From UBA3937 sp050951585 (GTDB lineage: Bacteria; Bacillota; Peptococcia; DRI-13; DTU073): DNA of 64,000 bases. The first letter of the stretch is position 1. Each line of letters begins with the position of its first letter. Location of the stretch: contig JBMNJI010000006.1 of NCBI GenBank assembly GCA_050951585.1, positions 310,001-374,000 on the forward strand. Direction: 5' to 3'. The notes below the pieces were generated by a model. The model did not search any database and was not told the origin of the DNA. It saw only the letters and a list, made by a program, of their open reading frames with translations. This document shows positions 18,061 to 27,141 of this stretch, piece after piece. Both the position numbers and the translations under genes were made by a program.

Positions 18061-18456
18061 TTAATTAATAATCGCACTGTCGATGTTGGTAAAAACATTC
18101 CCTTTTCTGCTCTCGCCGTCCACCGCCGTAATTACTGTCTTATTCTTAATACTGACGACAAAGGCTAAATCATCAAGCATGACTAAAGATTCTTGAGCCC
18201 CTTTGTTTTCCGCTTTATTAACCGCCTCCTTCAATCTTAGCAATTGGGTCTCACCTAGTTGAATTTTCCTGTGTTCCAGTCTTTCCTGCGCATGACGGGA
18301 AAATTTCAATTCACTGCTGCCGGCAATTTCCTTCTGTAATATCTCATTGAATTGTGATGAGCTTGAATCATTAGTCTGAGGTGTTTTTCCGGGTCTACTC
18401 GGACTAATTGGCTGAATCGGTTGAGAGATAATAAAAGGTTTGTCCACCATCATCAT
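18061..18456 (-). CDS. TIGR02530-type flagellar operon protein
   Basis: About 131 residues. A disordered Pro/Ser-rich N-terminus (1-40) precedes a conserved domain with FSRHAQERLEHRKIQL near residue 55 and the ending NKTVITAVDGESRKGNVFTNID, both hallmarks of the uncharacterised family TIGR02530. It starts immediately after the flgD stop; the start region reads GTG ATG ATG ATG, so the exact first codon is uncertain by a few residues. Family members lie between flgD and flgE in most clostridial operons. A role in hook assembly is inferred only from this position. Confidence 0.88.
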   Translation of the reverse strand: MMMVDKPFIISQPIQPISPSRPGKTPQTNDSSSSQFNEILQKEIAGSSELKFSRHAQERLEHRKIQLGETQLLRLKEAVNKAENKGAQESLVMLDDLAFVVSIKNKTVITAVDGESRKGNVFTNIDSAIIN

Positions 18457-18459
18457 CAC

Positions 18460-18945
18460 CTACCTTACTGAAAGAATATCCGTGAGAGCCACCTCGTCTT
18501 CACCTGCCAGCGCCAGATAACGGCCATCAACCTGTTTGATCGAGGAAACAGTGCCCGTTTTTACTTCTTCATCTGCGGCTTTGTATGTTATCTCACGTCC
18601 CAGCATGTTTAATCCTTGGCTAAAACCGTTTAAAGTAGTTTGATAGAGCATTGCTTCCAAGAGATAGGAAATATTGGCGTTATAATTGTTCTGGGCCTCA
18701 GCCAGCGTTAATAATCCCGTCTCAAAGGTCTTATTCAAATTCTGCATCTGTTCGAGGCTGGACATTTGGGCCATCTGCGCAATAAACTCTCTGTCTTCCA
18801 TCGGATTCATCGCATCTTGATAACGAAGTTCAGTCACTAACAACTTTAAAAATTCATCTTTTCCTAATGCCTTGTTCAGTTTGGAATCCGCAGTTTCGGT
18901 TGCCGCATAGTTGGTTCCTGTCGCGCCGGTATTATTCACTTGCAT
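18460..18945 (-). CDS. flgD: FlgD, hook-capping protein
   Basis: 161 residues. The N-terminal FlgD region has the highly conserved LGKDEFLKLLVTELRYQDAMNPMEDREFIAQMAQ pattern spread over residues 27-61. A short C-terminal domain follows; like many Firmicute FlgD proteins it is shorter than the enterobacterial form and lacks most of the Ig/tudor part. It forms the cap under which hook subunits polymerise. Next to fliK upstream and TIGR02530 downstream. Confidence 0.94.
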   Translation of the reverse strand: MQVNNTGATGTNYAATETADSKLNKALGKDEFLKLLVTELRYQDAMNPMEDREFIAQMAQMSSLEQMQNLNKTFETGLLTLAEAQNNYNANISYLLEAMLYQTTLNGFSQGLNMLGREITYKAADEEVKTGTVSSIKQVDGRYLALAGEDEVALTDILSVR

Positions 18946-18965
18946 AATTCTCCGCTCCTTTCTTC

Positions 18966-19994
18966 TTAAACTAGGTAATCATACATGCCTGTTAGAACTC
19001 GGTCATTCTGCTGTTCCGCCATACGAAGATCATTTTCAAAGATGTGACTTGGTTCATAGAATGCTCTCTTTAGCTCAATAAATCTACTTTGTTGCCAGGA
19101 CTCTTTATCCTGTTGCTGATGCTCGTAATTACTTTGATTAAATTGCTCACCGCCCAGTTCAATATCCAGTTTGTCAAAACGAATACCCTGATCCTGGAAG
19201 GACTGGCGCAAACTATTCAGACCGCTTTCCAACAGGTCTCTAGTTACGGGAGCATGGGCAGTAATCTTTACGGAAACTGTTCCTTCGTCCGAAGTCAAGG
19301 TGACGACCATTTTTCCCAATTCTTTTGGTTCAAGTTGCACTACTAATTCTGTGGTTCCATCTGCCTTGTTCATTGTTTTTAATTTGGAAATAACCAACTC
19401 TGGAAAATCATTAGTCATCTGCTGAACATCCACGTGAACTTCATTGTTTTGGCCATCTTGACTATTTTGCGGCTCTCCGAACATCTTCAGAGATGCCTGT
19501 TCGCCGTTTTGTATCAGCGTCTCCTGGCTTAGCTTGGTCGAAACATCCTCTGCCTCGGCATCTTGGGCCAAGAGATCCATTTCCTGATCCGGGAAGATGC
19601 CATTTTGCCTGGAATCAGCCATGTTGAGTCCTTTTTCGGTTGTTTCCATCGTCTGCAATGATAATGATTGGGCATCGGTCTGCGGAGTTGTTGGCATGGT
19701 CAGGTTTCCGGGTGTGAACAATGCCTCGGCACCATTCTCAGCAGCAGGCATTTGCTGCAGGGCACTGCCTTTCCCGGCTAAAGCAAGTAGCTTTTGCTCG
19801 GCCGTCTGCGGCAGTAAGTTAATGCCTTGAGCCAGAAAATCGTTCGGTTCACTTTGAAGCGGATTTGTGGTTAAACCAAGCATTCCCGAAAGCATGGCCA
19901 GAAAATTCTCATCCGCAACACCCGTTTGCTGCTTCTTATTGGTTTTGTTAGCAGTTGGAGCATTCTGCATGGCTACTGTACCTATCTTCTCCAT
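18966..19994 (-). CDS. fliK: FliK, hook-length control protein
   Basis: 342 residues. The long N-terminal Gln/Ala/Thr-rich ruler region (1-200) has low sequence conservation. It is followed by the C-terminal Flg_hook domain (about 205-290) with LVVQLEPKELGKMVVTLTS and the LRQSFQDQGIRFDKLDIEL pattern. Secreted during hook growth; its C-terminus triggers the FlhB switch. A second FliK-like gene lies at 54383-55138. Confidence 0.92.
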   Translation of the reverse strand: MEKIGTVAMQNAPTANKTNKKQQTGVADENFLAMLSGMLGLTTNPLQSEPNDFLAQGINLLPQTAEQKLLALAGKGSALQQMPAAENGAEALFTPGNLTMPTTPQTDAQSLSLQTMETTEKGLNMADSRQNGIFPDQEMDLLAQDAEAEDVSTKLSQETLIQNGEQASLKMFGEPQNSQDGQNNEVHVDVQQMTNDFPELVISKLKTMNKADGTTELVVQLEPKELGKMVVTLTSDEGTVSVKITAHAPVTRDLLESGLNSLRQSFQDQGIRFDKLDIELGGEQFNQSNYEHQQQDKESWQQSRFIELKRAFYEPSHIFENDLRMAEQQNDRVLTGMYDYLV

Positions 19995-20032
19995 TTATCC
20001 TCACCTCCTTTCGCTAATATCTGAACTCTCAG

Positions 20033-20572
20033 CTAGCTGCTTTTTTCCAGCAACAAGGCCGTAAGCAAAGCAGCGCGTTGAGGATCCATCAAAGAAATGA
20101 TTTCACCCGACAATTTTTTATCCAACAGAGGCAAAATTAGGAGAACTGTTTCATCATCAAGATTTTCCATAATCCTCACAGTCGCCTCCGGCTCCATTTC
20201 CCGATAGTATTCGGCCAGTTCACGGGCATTCGCTTCCCTGCTTTCACTTTCCTTTTTGGCAACGGTGAACTGATTGACACTCTCCTGTAACTCCGTCACT
20301 TGTTCCAAAAGCGCCGTCTTTTCCTCTTCTAATCTCGTTATTCTGCTCAGTAGTTCACTCTTGTCTGCTCTTAACTGCTTATTTTCTTCTTCAATCGGTG
20401 ACACCAACACTTCTGCAGGATTATCCGCCGGCTGTTTCACAAGCCCTTGTAAAAAAGGAATCTTGGCAAATACCGGACTGAGATCGATAAAATCAGTCTG
20501 ATGTGCGGCTACCGCACCGATGCTACCGAAAACAAAGATCGCTAACAAGATCAATAAAACCATCTTTTTCAT
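20033..20572 (-). CDS. MotE/YlxF-like protein with MgtE-type intracellular domain
   Basis: 179 residues. One N-terminal membrane segment (about 5-24) and a coiled coil (about 60-115) precede a C-terminal MgtE_N-like helical domain (REMEPEATVRIMENLDDETVLLILPLLDKK, spread over about 125-160). The layout matches MotE/FlbB/YlxF proteins found between fliJ and fliK. In some bacteria MotE stabilises the stator protein MotC; here the function is inferred from family and position. Confidence 0.87.
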   Translation of the reverse strand: MKKMVLLILLAIFVFGSIGAVAAHQTDFIDLSPVFAKIPFLQGLVKQPADNPAEVLVSPIEEENKQLRADKSELLSRITRLEEEKTALLEQVTELQESVNQFTVAKKESESREANARELAEYYREMEPEATVRIMENLDDETVLLILPLLDKKLSGEIISLMDPQRAALLTALLLEKSS

Positions 20573-20579
20573 AAGGACA

Positions 20580-21011
20580 TTACCTTCTCTTCATATTAAT
20601 TGCCATCTCGTCCTGGAGATTCTGTTCCCGCTTGTTTTCTTCCTCAACATAGCGCAGATACTGCTTTTCATGCAATTTATCAATAATCTTTCTTTCTTTC
20701 ATCGCTTGAATCAGCTTCTGTTTCGCGGCCTCAAGATTCTGCTTTTTTTCTGCGACAACTTCTTCATGCAGTTTTAGTAATTTATACTGGTACGTTAAAT
20801 AGTTTCTGTATAATTTTATTTCATCAGCTGAAATAACCCCGTTTAAAATCTTGGAGAAATCGTTTTCTAATAATACAATCTTATATTTCATGTCTTTTTT
20901 CTTTTTTAAAGCCTGATTAAGTTGTGAAACACAATTTTCTACCTTTTCCAAACACACTTTTTCTTTGTGTTCACGCAAACGCTGAACATTCGCTAACCGA
21001 AACTTAAACAT
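20580..21011 (-). CDS. fliJ: FliJ, export ATPase stalk/chaperone protein
   Basis: 143 residues, almost entirely helical and charged, predicted as an antiparallel coiled coil. It starts FKFRLANVQRLREHKEK, the FliJ family start. FliJ binds the FliI hexamer like the gamma stalk of F-ATPase and connects it to FlhA. Directly after fliI with seven bases between. Confidence 0.92.
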   Translation of the reverse strand: MFKFRLANVQRLREHKEKVCLEKVENCVSQLNQALKKKKDMKYKIVLLENDFSKILNGVISADEIKLYRNYLTYQYKLLKLHEEVVAEKKQNLEAAKQKLIQAMKERKIIDKLHEKQYLRYVEEENKREQNLQDEMAINMKRR

Positions 21012-21018
21012 ATCCTAT

Positions 21019-22347
21019 CTACCCATTTCTAATAATCTCATTATAGATTTTCATTACTGCCCCCACTGCATCCGGATACTGCCAAAATTCATGAACCTCT
21101 TGCTGCAGGAATTCATTGATTTGTTCAATAAACTGCAACGCCAGATCTATTTTGGGGTTGTTGCCTTTTTGATAGGCCCCTATGTCAATGAGATCTTTCG
21201 CCTCTTGATAAACGGCAAGGATCTCCTTAATTTTATGAGCAGCCTCATTATGTTCCTTATCTACTACATTGATCATGACACGGCTGACACTGTTTAAAAC
21301 ATCAATCGCCGGATAATAACCGGAGGCCGCCAATTTACGTGAAAGAACAATATGTCCGTCCAGAATCCCTCTGGTGGCATCGGCAATCGGCTCATTCATG
21401 TCATCTCCATCAACTAAGACGGTATATAAACCGGTAATACTGCCTTTTTCCGATGTGCCGCTGCGTTCCAATAAACGCGGCAACAGAGCAAAAACCGAAG
21501 GGGTATAACCTTTTGTGGCAGGCGGTTCACCAATGGCTAAACCTATTTCTCTTTGCGCCATCGCAAATCTGGTGACTGAATCCATCATCAGAATGACCTT
21601 GGCCCCTTTATCCCGAAAATACTCCGCCACCGCTGTGGCCAGAAAAGCGGCTTTCAGTCTGATTAAGGCCGGCTGATCTGAAGAAGCTACAACTACCACA
21701 GACTTTTTTAAACCATCACCAAGATCGTTTTCCAGAAACTCGCGTACTTCTCTGCCCCGTTCACCGATTAAAGCAATGACGTTGACATCCGCGCTGCTGT
21801 TTCTGGCGATCATCCCCATTAGAGTACTCTTTCCTACACCACTTCCCGAAAAAATCCCCAATCTTTGTCCATTTCCACAGGTTAAGAGGGTATCAATCGC
21901 CTTAATACCTAAAGGTAAAGGTTCGGTGATTTTCTTTCGTTTTAAGGGATGGGGCGGTTCTGAATTAAGCGGGTAGGTTTTCTCCCATGCGTATTCGCCC
22001 TTGTCGTCAAGAGCTTCCCCTAAACCATCCAGGACACGCCCGATAATCTGCGGTCCGAGTTTAACTTTCAGATAATCCCCGCTGGCAATTACCAAGTCTC
22101 CGGGAACAACACCGCCTGTATTGCCCAGCGGCATCAATAACGTTTTATTTTCTTGGAAACCCACTACTTCGGCCGGGACAAAAATGGTTCCTTTTTGAAT
22201 ATAAACAAGTTCACCAATCCCGGCTTTGGGACCTTGAGCCCGAATAATTAGACCGATAATATCAGAAACATAACCCTTATAGCGGAATGTGCGTGTATCC
22301 TTAACTATCTTTTTAATCCTCTCAAAGTCCAGCATTTCTATGTTCAT
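21019..22347 (-). CDS. fliI: FliI, flagellar export ATPase
   Basis: 442 residues. The F1-beta-like ATPase domain has a P-loop SGSGVGKSTLMGMIAR near residue 170, the GERGREVREF segment, Walker B VILMMDSVTRFAMAQRE and the FliI-specific PPATKGYTPSVFALLPRLLERSG. An N-terminal beta-barrel and a C-terminal helical domain complete the normal length. Energises substrate loading together with FliH and FliJ. An ATG twelve bases downstream (22335) has somewhat better SD spacing and could be the true start. Confidence 0.96.
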   Translation of the reverse strand: MNIEMLDFERIKKIVKDTRTFRYKGYVSDIIGLIIRAQGPKAGIGELVYIQKGTIFVPAEVVGFQENKTLLMPLGNTGGVVPGDLVIASGDYLKVKLGPQIIGRVLDGLGEALDDKGEYAWEKTYPLNSEPPHPLKRKKITEPLPLGIKAIDTLLTCGNGQRLGIFSGSGVGKSTLMGMIARNSSADVNVIALIGERGREVREFLENDLGDGLKKSVVVVASSDQPALIRLKAAFLATAVAEYFRDKGAKVILMMDSVTRFAMAQREIGLAIGEPPATKGYTPSVFALLPRLLERSGTSEKGSITGLYTVLVDGDDMNEPIADATRGILDGHIVLSRKLAASGYYPAIDVLNSVSRVMINVVDKEHNEAAHKIKEILAVYQEAKDLIDIGAYQKGNNPKIDLALQFIEQINEFLQQEVHEFWQYPDAVGAVMKIYNEIIRNG

Positions 22348-23089
22348 CCTTCAGTATGTTCTTTAAATAATGAAGCTGTTCATCAATTTGAGCATCGATA
22401 AAGCCTTTCTCTGTTTCGACGATGCAATCACCCGGTTTGATCGACGGATCCGGTTCAATCGTAAACTTGCGCTTCTCCGACAGGTTTTCCTCAGGAAGAT
22501 CTAAAAATGGTACATGGAGCGGATTTACCCTGATAATTAGTGTTTCGGCATCCCCGGTTTCCTCTAAGACATTTTTCACCACGGAAGCGATTAACTCCGG
22601 CTTAAACTCGATTGCGGTGTTGAGTATTTTCTTTGTAATCATAAAGATTAAATCTAAAAGATCATCAAGGTGATCGCTTAAATAGTTCTTTTTTATTTCA
22701 CCTAGCTTGCCAATTAGCTCCTTGGTCTGCTCTTTATAAATAATGATTTCTTGTTCCGTTTTTTCCATGCTTTCTTGATATCCTTGTTCGGCCCCTTCTT
22801 CATAAGCTTTTCTTCTCAGCTCATCGGCTTCCTGTTGCCCTTGCGTGATGATTCTATCTGCTTGCTTTTGCGCATCGGCAATGATTGCCGCCGCTTTTTT
22901 TTCCGCTTCGGAGACTAATTCATTGACCATCTCCTTAGTCTCGCGATAGATTTCAGCACTTGTTTCCCGCGAGAACTCTTCCTGCTGGATATTTTTTTTA
23001 ATCGGACCGGTTTTATGTGAAGCAGGCGAACCTGAAACCTGATCATTAAATTCTTGTTTCACAAAACAAGCCTTTATCACTTTAGACAA
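22322..23089 (-). CDS. fliH: FliH, regulator of the export ATPase
   Basis: 255 residues. A long charged coiled coil (about 45-130, rich in Glu, Lys, Ala, Gln) is followed by a C-terminal V-ATPase E-subunit-like domain with the family motif around RVNPLHVPFLDL and VETEKGFIDAQIDEQL. Dimerises and tethers FliI to the C-ring. Overlaps fliG by eight bases and fliI by about 26 bases. Confidence 0.9.
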   Translation of the reverse strand: MSKVIKACFVKQEFNDQVSGSPASHKTGPIKKNIQQEEFSRETSAEIYRETKEMVNELVSEAEKKAAAIIADAQKQADRIITQGQQEADELRRKAYEEGAEQGYQESMEKTEQEIIIYKEQTKELIGKLGEIKKNYLSDHLDDLLDLIFMITKKILNTAIEFKPELIASVVKNVLEETGDAETLIIRVNPLHVPFLDLPEENLSEKRKFTIEPDPSIKPGDCIVETEKGFIDAQIDEQLHYLKNILKDEHRNAGL

Positions 23090-24101
23090 TTACTTCATCT
23101 CCTCCTCCGCGCGAAATAATTATCTCTCCTGCTTCTTCCAGACGCCGGATCGTATTAACAATACGCTGTTGTGCTTCCTCGACATCTCTTAAGCGAACAG
23201 GCCCCAAGAAAGTAATCTCTTCTTCCAGCATTTCCGCCGCCCGATTCGACATATTCTTCTTAATCTTGACACCGACTTCCTCACTGGAGCCTTTCAGCGC
23301 CAGGGCCAGGTCTTTACTTTCTACCTCACGCAACACCAACTGAATACTGCGATCGTCCATCATCATAATATCCTCGAATACGAACATCAGCTTTTTGATT
23401 TCTTCTGATAAAACAGGGTCTTGGACCTCTAATGTTTCCAGAATGGTTTTTTCGGTGGCGCGGTCAACCTTATTTAAAATCTGAACAATGGAATTAATCC
23501 CGCCGGCAATCGTATGATCCTGTGTTCCTAAAGCACTGATTTTCCTTTCCAGCGTGTTTTCCACTTCCCTGATAATCTCAGGGAGCGTACTGTCCATTAT
23601 GGCGATCCGTTTCGCGACCTCAGCCTGCCGGTCACTCGGTAATGATGACAAAATGGCCGCCGCCTGTTCCGAATCAAGATAGGACATAATCAACGCAATG
23701 GTTTGGGAATTTTCGCCCTGAATAAAATTCAGTAATTGTCCCGGATCAGTATTTCTCACAAAATCAAAAGGTTTAATCTGTAAATTCGATGATAAACTAT
23801 TGATGATATTGAGCGCCTTCTCTGTTCCCAGGGCCTTTTCCAAAACCTCTTTGGCATATTCAATCCCGCCTTGAGCAATGTAGTGAGAAGCCATGTAAAG
23901 TTGGGTAAACTCCTGGTTCACACTCTTCAATTGCTCATTGTTAATCGTCCGGATATTAGCAATTTCCAAGGTGAGTTGTTCAATCTCCTCCTCGGATAGA
24001 TGCTTCATCACTTGCGCCGATTTTTCAGGCCCCAGGCTGATGATAAATATTGATGCTTTTTGGCGACCTGTTAGCTGACGCGTTTTATCCAACCCTCTCA
24101 C
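23082..24101 (-). CDS. fliG: FliG, motor switch protein
   Basis: 339 residues of the three-domain FliG type. N-terminal part with LTGRQKASIFIISLGPEKSAQVMKHL; middle armadillo part with the EHPQ-equivalent region and ILSSLPSDRQAEVAKRIA; C-terminal torque helix with charged residues (DDRSIQLVLREVESKDLALALKG). Links the MS ring (FliF) to FliM and contacts MotA. Two bases separate it from fliF. Confidence 0.97.
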   Translation of the reverse strand: MRGLDKTRQLTGRQKASIFIISLGPEKSAQVMKHLSEEEIEQLTLEIANIRTINNEQLKSVNQEFTQLYMASHYIAQGGIEYAKEVLEKALGTEKALNIINSLSSNLQIKPFDFVRNTDPGQLLNFIQGENSQTIALIMSYLDSEQAAAILSSLPSDRQAEVAKRIAIMDSTLPEIIREVENTLERKISALGTQDHTIAGGINSIVQILNKVDRATEKTILETLEVQDPVLSEEIKKLMFVFEDIMMMDDRSIQLVLREVESKDLALALKGSSEEVGVKIKKNMSNRAAEMLEEEITFLGPVRLRDVEEAQQRIVNTIRRLEEAGEIIISRGGGDEVIV

Positions 24102-24103
24102 CC

Positions 24104-25654
24104 CTACTCTTCCACTAACCAGGTCTTAATTACTTTTGCTACTTCTTCTGGTTTGTTATTAATCAGATTATCAATTTGTTTTTGCATATTTCTCTTTTCA
24201 ATGGCCTCCGGTGATAAGTTCAGTTCCACTTCTTCCATCTCTGCCATCGCGGCAATTTCCTGCTGACCTCTCTTGTTATTCAATGGGTTCATTGGTTGAT
24301 TGGCAAAAAAACGCCTGATAAAGTACAAGAGAAAACCTAAGATCAGCAGAATACTAAGGGGTACAATCATAACTTTCAGCACTTCCATTGTTCTTTGAAA
24401 CTTCTCTCTGTCAGCAAGAGCCTGCTGCATTTCATCCGACACCGCATTGTTAAACGGCATACCAACAACAGAGACCTGATCGCCTCTTTCCACATTAATT
24501 CCCGCCGCCATCGCCACGGCATCCCGGATCTTTGTTTCCTCAGCCGGCGTTAATTCACCATCAACAATAACTGCCAGGGAAAGCTTGGTCACCTTCCCTG
24601 GGGCGACAATCCTGGTTTCGGTAACCCTGCTGATTTCATAATTCCGAACCTGATCAGTCACTTCATATTCACTGTTTACAGTAGAATTTCCGCTGCCATA
24701 AGTGATCCCTGATGACATATTGGCATCAGCCGGATTCCCCCCCGTAGCCGGTGAAGTTCCGGTCGAACTTTCTTCATGAATCTGTTCACTTTTGAGAACA
24801 GCATCTCCATATTTTTCCGAATAAGTTTCAACCTTATCAAAGTCTATATCTACATTAGCTCTGACGATCGCCTTGCCGACTCCTCGCATTTTCTCCAGCA
24901 TCGATAAGATTGATTGTGAGAATTCCTTTTCATACTGTTGTTTTAAAGCCAGCTGACTGGCCGATATTTTAGAAGTGTCCAGCTCGGAACCCTCGGCAAT
25001 TCCTTCAGAAAGCAGATTACCCTGCACATCCATGACAGTCACGTTTTCCGGTTTCAACCCTTCCACACTGTGACTAACAAAAGACATGATCGATTTAACA
25101 TTTTTTGTATCCATAACCGCATTAGACTTTAAACGCAACAAAATAGAGGCACTTGCTTCCTTCTCATCTCTGATAAAAAGCGAAGACTGGGGCAGGGCAA
25201 TATGGACATTCGCCGATTCCACCTCGTCCATTTCTTCAATAGTTCTGGTTAATTCCCCTTGTAGGGCCACAAGAAACCGCACCCTTTTATCAGTATCCGT
25301 TTCGCCAAAACGTGTTTCATTAAATGATTCAAAACCGATCACGCCGCTTAGATTTACCTCATTGGCCAAATCCAGCCGCAATTGATATTTTTTATCCGCA
25401 TTAACAAGAATCGTTTTCCCTTCATCCACCAATTCGTATGGTACCTTTAATTCCTGCAGTTTTTCCGTCATCGCGCTGGCCGTCTCCGGGCTCAATCCGG
25501 AATAAAGCACTTCCATTTTGGGTTTTTGCACAAATATTATTGTTGTGACAACAAGAAAAAGAAGCACCACACCGGCAAAAGTAGCCTTCTGCCAGCCGGA
25601 TAATTTCTGCCAAATGCTTCTTGCCTGTTCGGTCAATTGAGTCCAGAAGTTCAT
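24104..25654 (-). CDS. fliF: FliF, MS-ring protein
   Basis: 516 residues. Two membrane segments near residues 25-43 and 437-457 bracket the ring-building domains, including the YscJ-like motif region (VLYSGLSPETASAMTEKLQE) and the beta-collar. The cytosolic C-terminus binds FliG (NNKPEEVAKVIKTWL). First ring to assemble and the platform for the export gate. Confidence 0.96.
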   Translation of the reverse strand: MNFWTQLTEQARSIWQKLSGWQKATFAGVVLLFLVVTTIIFVQKPKMEVLYSGLSPETASAMTEKLQELKVPYELVDEGKTILVNADKKYQLRLDLANEVNLSGVIGFESFNETRFGETDTDKRVRFLVALQGELTRTIEEMDEVESANVHIALPQSSLFIRDEKEASASILLRLKSNAVMDTKNVKSIMSFVSHSVEGLKPENVTVMDVQGNLLSEGIAEGSELDTSKISASQLALKQQYEKEFSQSILSMLEKMRGVGKAIVRANVDIDFDKVETYSEKYGDAVLKSEQIHEESSTGTSPATGGNPADANMSSGITYGSGNSTVNSEYEVTDQVRNYEISRVTETRIVAPGKVTKLSLAVIVDGELTPAEETKIRDAVAMAAGINVERGDQVSVVGMPFNNAVSDEMQQALADREKFQRTMEVLKVMIVPLSILLILGFLLYFIRRFFANQPMNPLNNKRGQQEIAAMAEMEEVELNLSPEAIEKRNMQKQIDNLINNKPEEVAKVIKTWLVEE

Positions 25655-25805
25655 TTTCTCACCTCAGAAATCTATCAGAGATAAAGGCTTTCCTCAGAAA
25701 AATCATTATGATATGAATGGATTATAATATTTAGATATAGCATGCATAACCACTTAAGCCTGTAATAATCTTCATTAATACACGCTGTGCAAATTATGGA
25801 AATAC
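25655..25805. other. 151-base gap between fliE and fliF
   Basis: AT-rich gap inside an otherwise tightly packed operon. No gene is visible. On the minus strand there is a TATAAT (from ATTATA on the given strand near 25720) without a convincing -35, so an internal promoter is possible but weakly supported. Confidence 0.3.
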
Positions 25806-26111
25806 TTAAACCTGCATCCTCATGATTTCCTGATAGGCATCAATTGCTTTATTCCTGATTTGCATGGTTAACTGCAAAGCTAAACTGGCTTTTTCAGTAG
25901 CAATAATAACTTGATGAAGTTCCACATCATTTCCCAAGGCAAAATCCTGCGTCAATTGTTGCGCCTCAACCTGAGCTGTATTAACCTTATTAAGAGCTTC
26001 CTTTAAAAAATTGCCGAAGTTTTCGACCTGCTTTTGCCCTTCCGCATTTTTTGTACCTGCGCCCACAGGCAGGACCGAATTTAAACCGTTAATACCATCC
26101 ATACTCATCAT
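25806..26111 (-). CDS. fliE: FliE, MS-ring/rod junction protein
   Basis: 101 residues, family length. Conserved C-terminal half with FGNFLKEALNKVNTAQVEAQ and the ALQLTMQIRNKAIDAYQEIMRMQV pattern in separate stretches. Sits between the MS ring and the rod and is one of the first exported subunits. Seventeen bases after flgC. Confidence 0.95.
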   Translation of the reverse strand: MMSMDGINGLNSVLPVGAGTKNAEGQKQVENFGNFLKEALNKVNTAQVEAQQLTQDFALGNDVELHQVIIATEKASLALQLTMQIRNKAIDAYQEIMRMQV

Positions 26112-26127
26112 CCTTCACCTTATGATC

Positions 26128-26571
26128 TTACCTTCCTATTTCTAAGGTTTTTAACAACATACTCTTAGTCGCATTCAGCACAGTAGCGTTAGCCTCATAA
26201 GAACGGGAAGCCGTAATCAGTTCAACCATTTCCGTCATTACATCCACATTGGGGTACTCTACATAGCCGTCCTCCCCTGCATCAGGATGAGAGGGATCAT
26301 AGACTCTTTTTAAGGGAGCCTGGTCTTCAACGATTGCCGCCACTTTCACACCGCTGTATGGGGCCTGCTTCCGTAAAGTATTCTCCAAAATGTTTTGAAA
26401 GCTATTTTGCTCTTTCTGCGGGGCCAATAAGACAACCTGCCTGCGGTATGGTCCGCCCTTCGCGGTGCGCGTGGATTGAGCATTGGCAATATTCGAAGAA
26501 ATGACATCCATTCTTAAACGTTCCGCACTAAGCCCTGAAGCGCTTGATTTTATCGCGTTTAAGAAATTCAT
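26128..26571 (-). CDS. flgC: FlgC, proximal rod protein
   Basis: 147 residues. N-terminal rod signature (SASGLSAERLRMDVISSNIANAQ) and C-terminal flg_bbr motif (TEMVELITASRSYEANATVLNATKSMLLKTL in part). Exported rod subunit. Four bases separate it from flgB, so the two rod genes are coupled. Confidence 0.96.
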   Translation of the reverse strand: MNFLNAIKSSASGLSAERLRMDVISSNIANAQSTRTAKGGPYRRQVVLLAPQKEQNSFQNILENTLRKQAPYSGVKVAAIVEDQAPLKRVYDPSHPDAGEDGYVEYPNVDVMTEMVELITASRSYEANATVLNATKSMLLKTLEIGR

Positions 26572-26574
26572 AAA

Positions 26575-26967
26575 CTATCGCCTTCCTTCCGCAATAGCTT
26601 GTCTCAGCATCGAAAGCTGCGAAGACAAAAGCTGAGCCAGGCTATTAAAATAAATGTTATTTTCCGCCATTGTCGCCAGTTCAACATCGATATCCACATT
26701 ATTACCATCATTACGCAAAGTGGTTTGGGTATCAATGACAATCTCCCGACTATTCTTCTGATTAAGTCGATTAAGATGTAACGGACTGGTCGTTTCTAAC
26801 CCCAACCGATTATCCAATGCTTCATCAAAACAGGAACGGAAATTAACCTCACCGCGCTTATAACCGGGGGTGTTCACATTTGCAATATTATTTGCCAGGA
26901 CAGAATGCTGAAGCGCACTTCCGTTCATCGCTTTTTCCAGCAGGGTGATCAAATTAAGATTACTCAT
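26575..26967 (-). CDS. flgB: FlgB, proximal rod protein
   Basis: 130 residues from the ATG at 26967, preceded by AGGTGA; an in-frame extension to 26991 has no ribosome site of its own. The N-terminal rod motif (QHSVLANNIANVNTPGYKR) and the VDIDVELATMAENNIYFNSLAQLL pattern identify FlgB. First gene of the operon; the promoter region lies between it and the codY terminator. Confidence 0.96.
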   Translation of the reverse strand: MSNLNLITLLEKAMNGSALQHSVLANNIANVNTPGYKRGEVNFRSCFDEALDNRLGLETTSPLHLNRLNQKNSREIVIDTQTTLRNDGNNVDIDVELATMAENNIYFNSLAQLLSSQLSMLRQAIAEGRR

Positions 26968-27018
26968 TTTCTCACCTACCATACCGCACAAAGTTTTTAC
27001 TCCTTATTACATGATTCT

Positions 27019-27033
27019 CGTTTTCTGAACAAA
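27019..27033. promoter_or_regulatory. Possible CodY-binding site in the flgB leader
   Basis: CGTTTTCTGAACAAA matches the published CodY consensus AATTTTCWGAAAATT at 10 of 15 positions, with the central TTTTCTGAA perfect. It lies about 50 bases before the flgB start and downstream of the predicted -10. CodY repression of the fla/che operon is known in Bacillus subtilis. The match is partial and could occur by chance in AT-rich DNA. Confidence 0.4.
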
Positions 27034-27091
27034 TTCCTTTAAGTATCGAATTTTTTTTATCAATATCACAACAATAATTATTTTATTACTA

Positions 27092-27100
27092 ATTATACCA
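27092..27100 (-). promoter_or_regulatory. Extended -10 promoter for the flagellar operon
   Basis: On the minus strand TGG-TATAAT gives a perfect -10 with the TGn extension. The -35 region 17 bases upstream (TTAAAT) is weak, which is usual for extended -10 promoters. It lies between the codY terminator and flgB, with a start point expected near 27085. Confidence 0.6.
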
Positions 27101-27141
27101 AAAATCAGGGGATTATTTAAGCCATTTTGCATTAATTTGCT

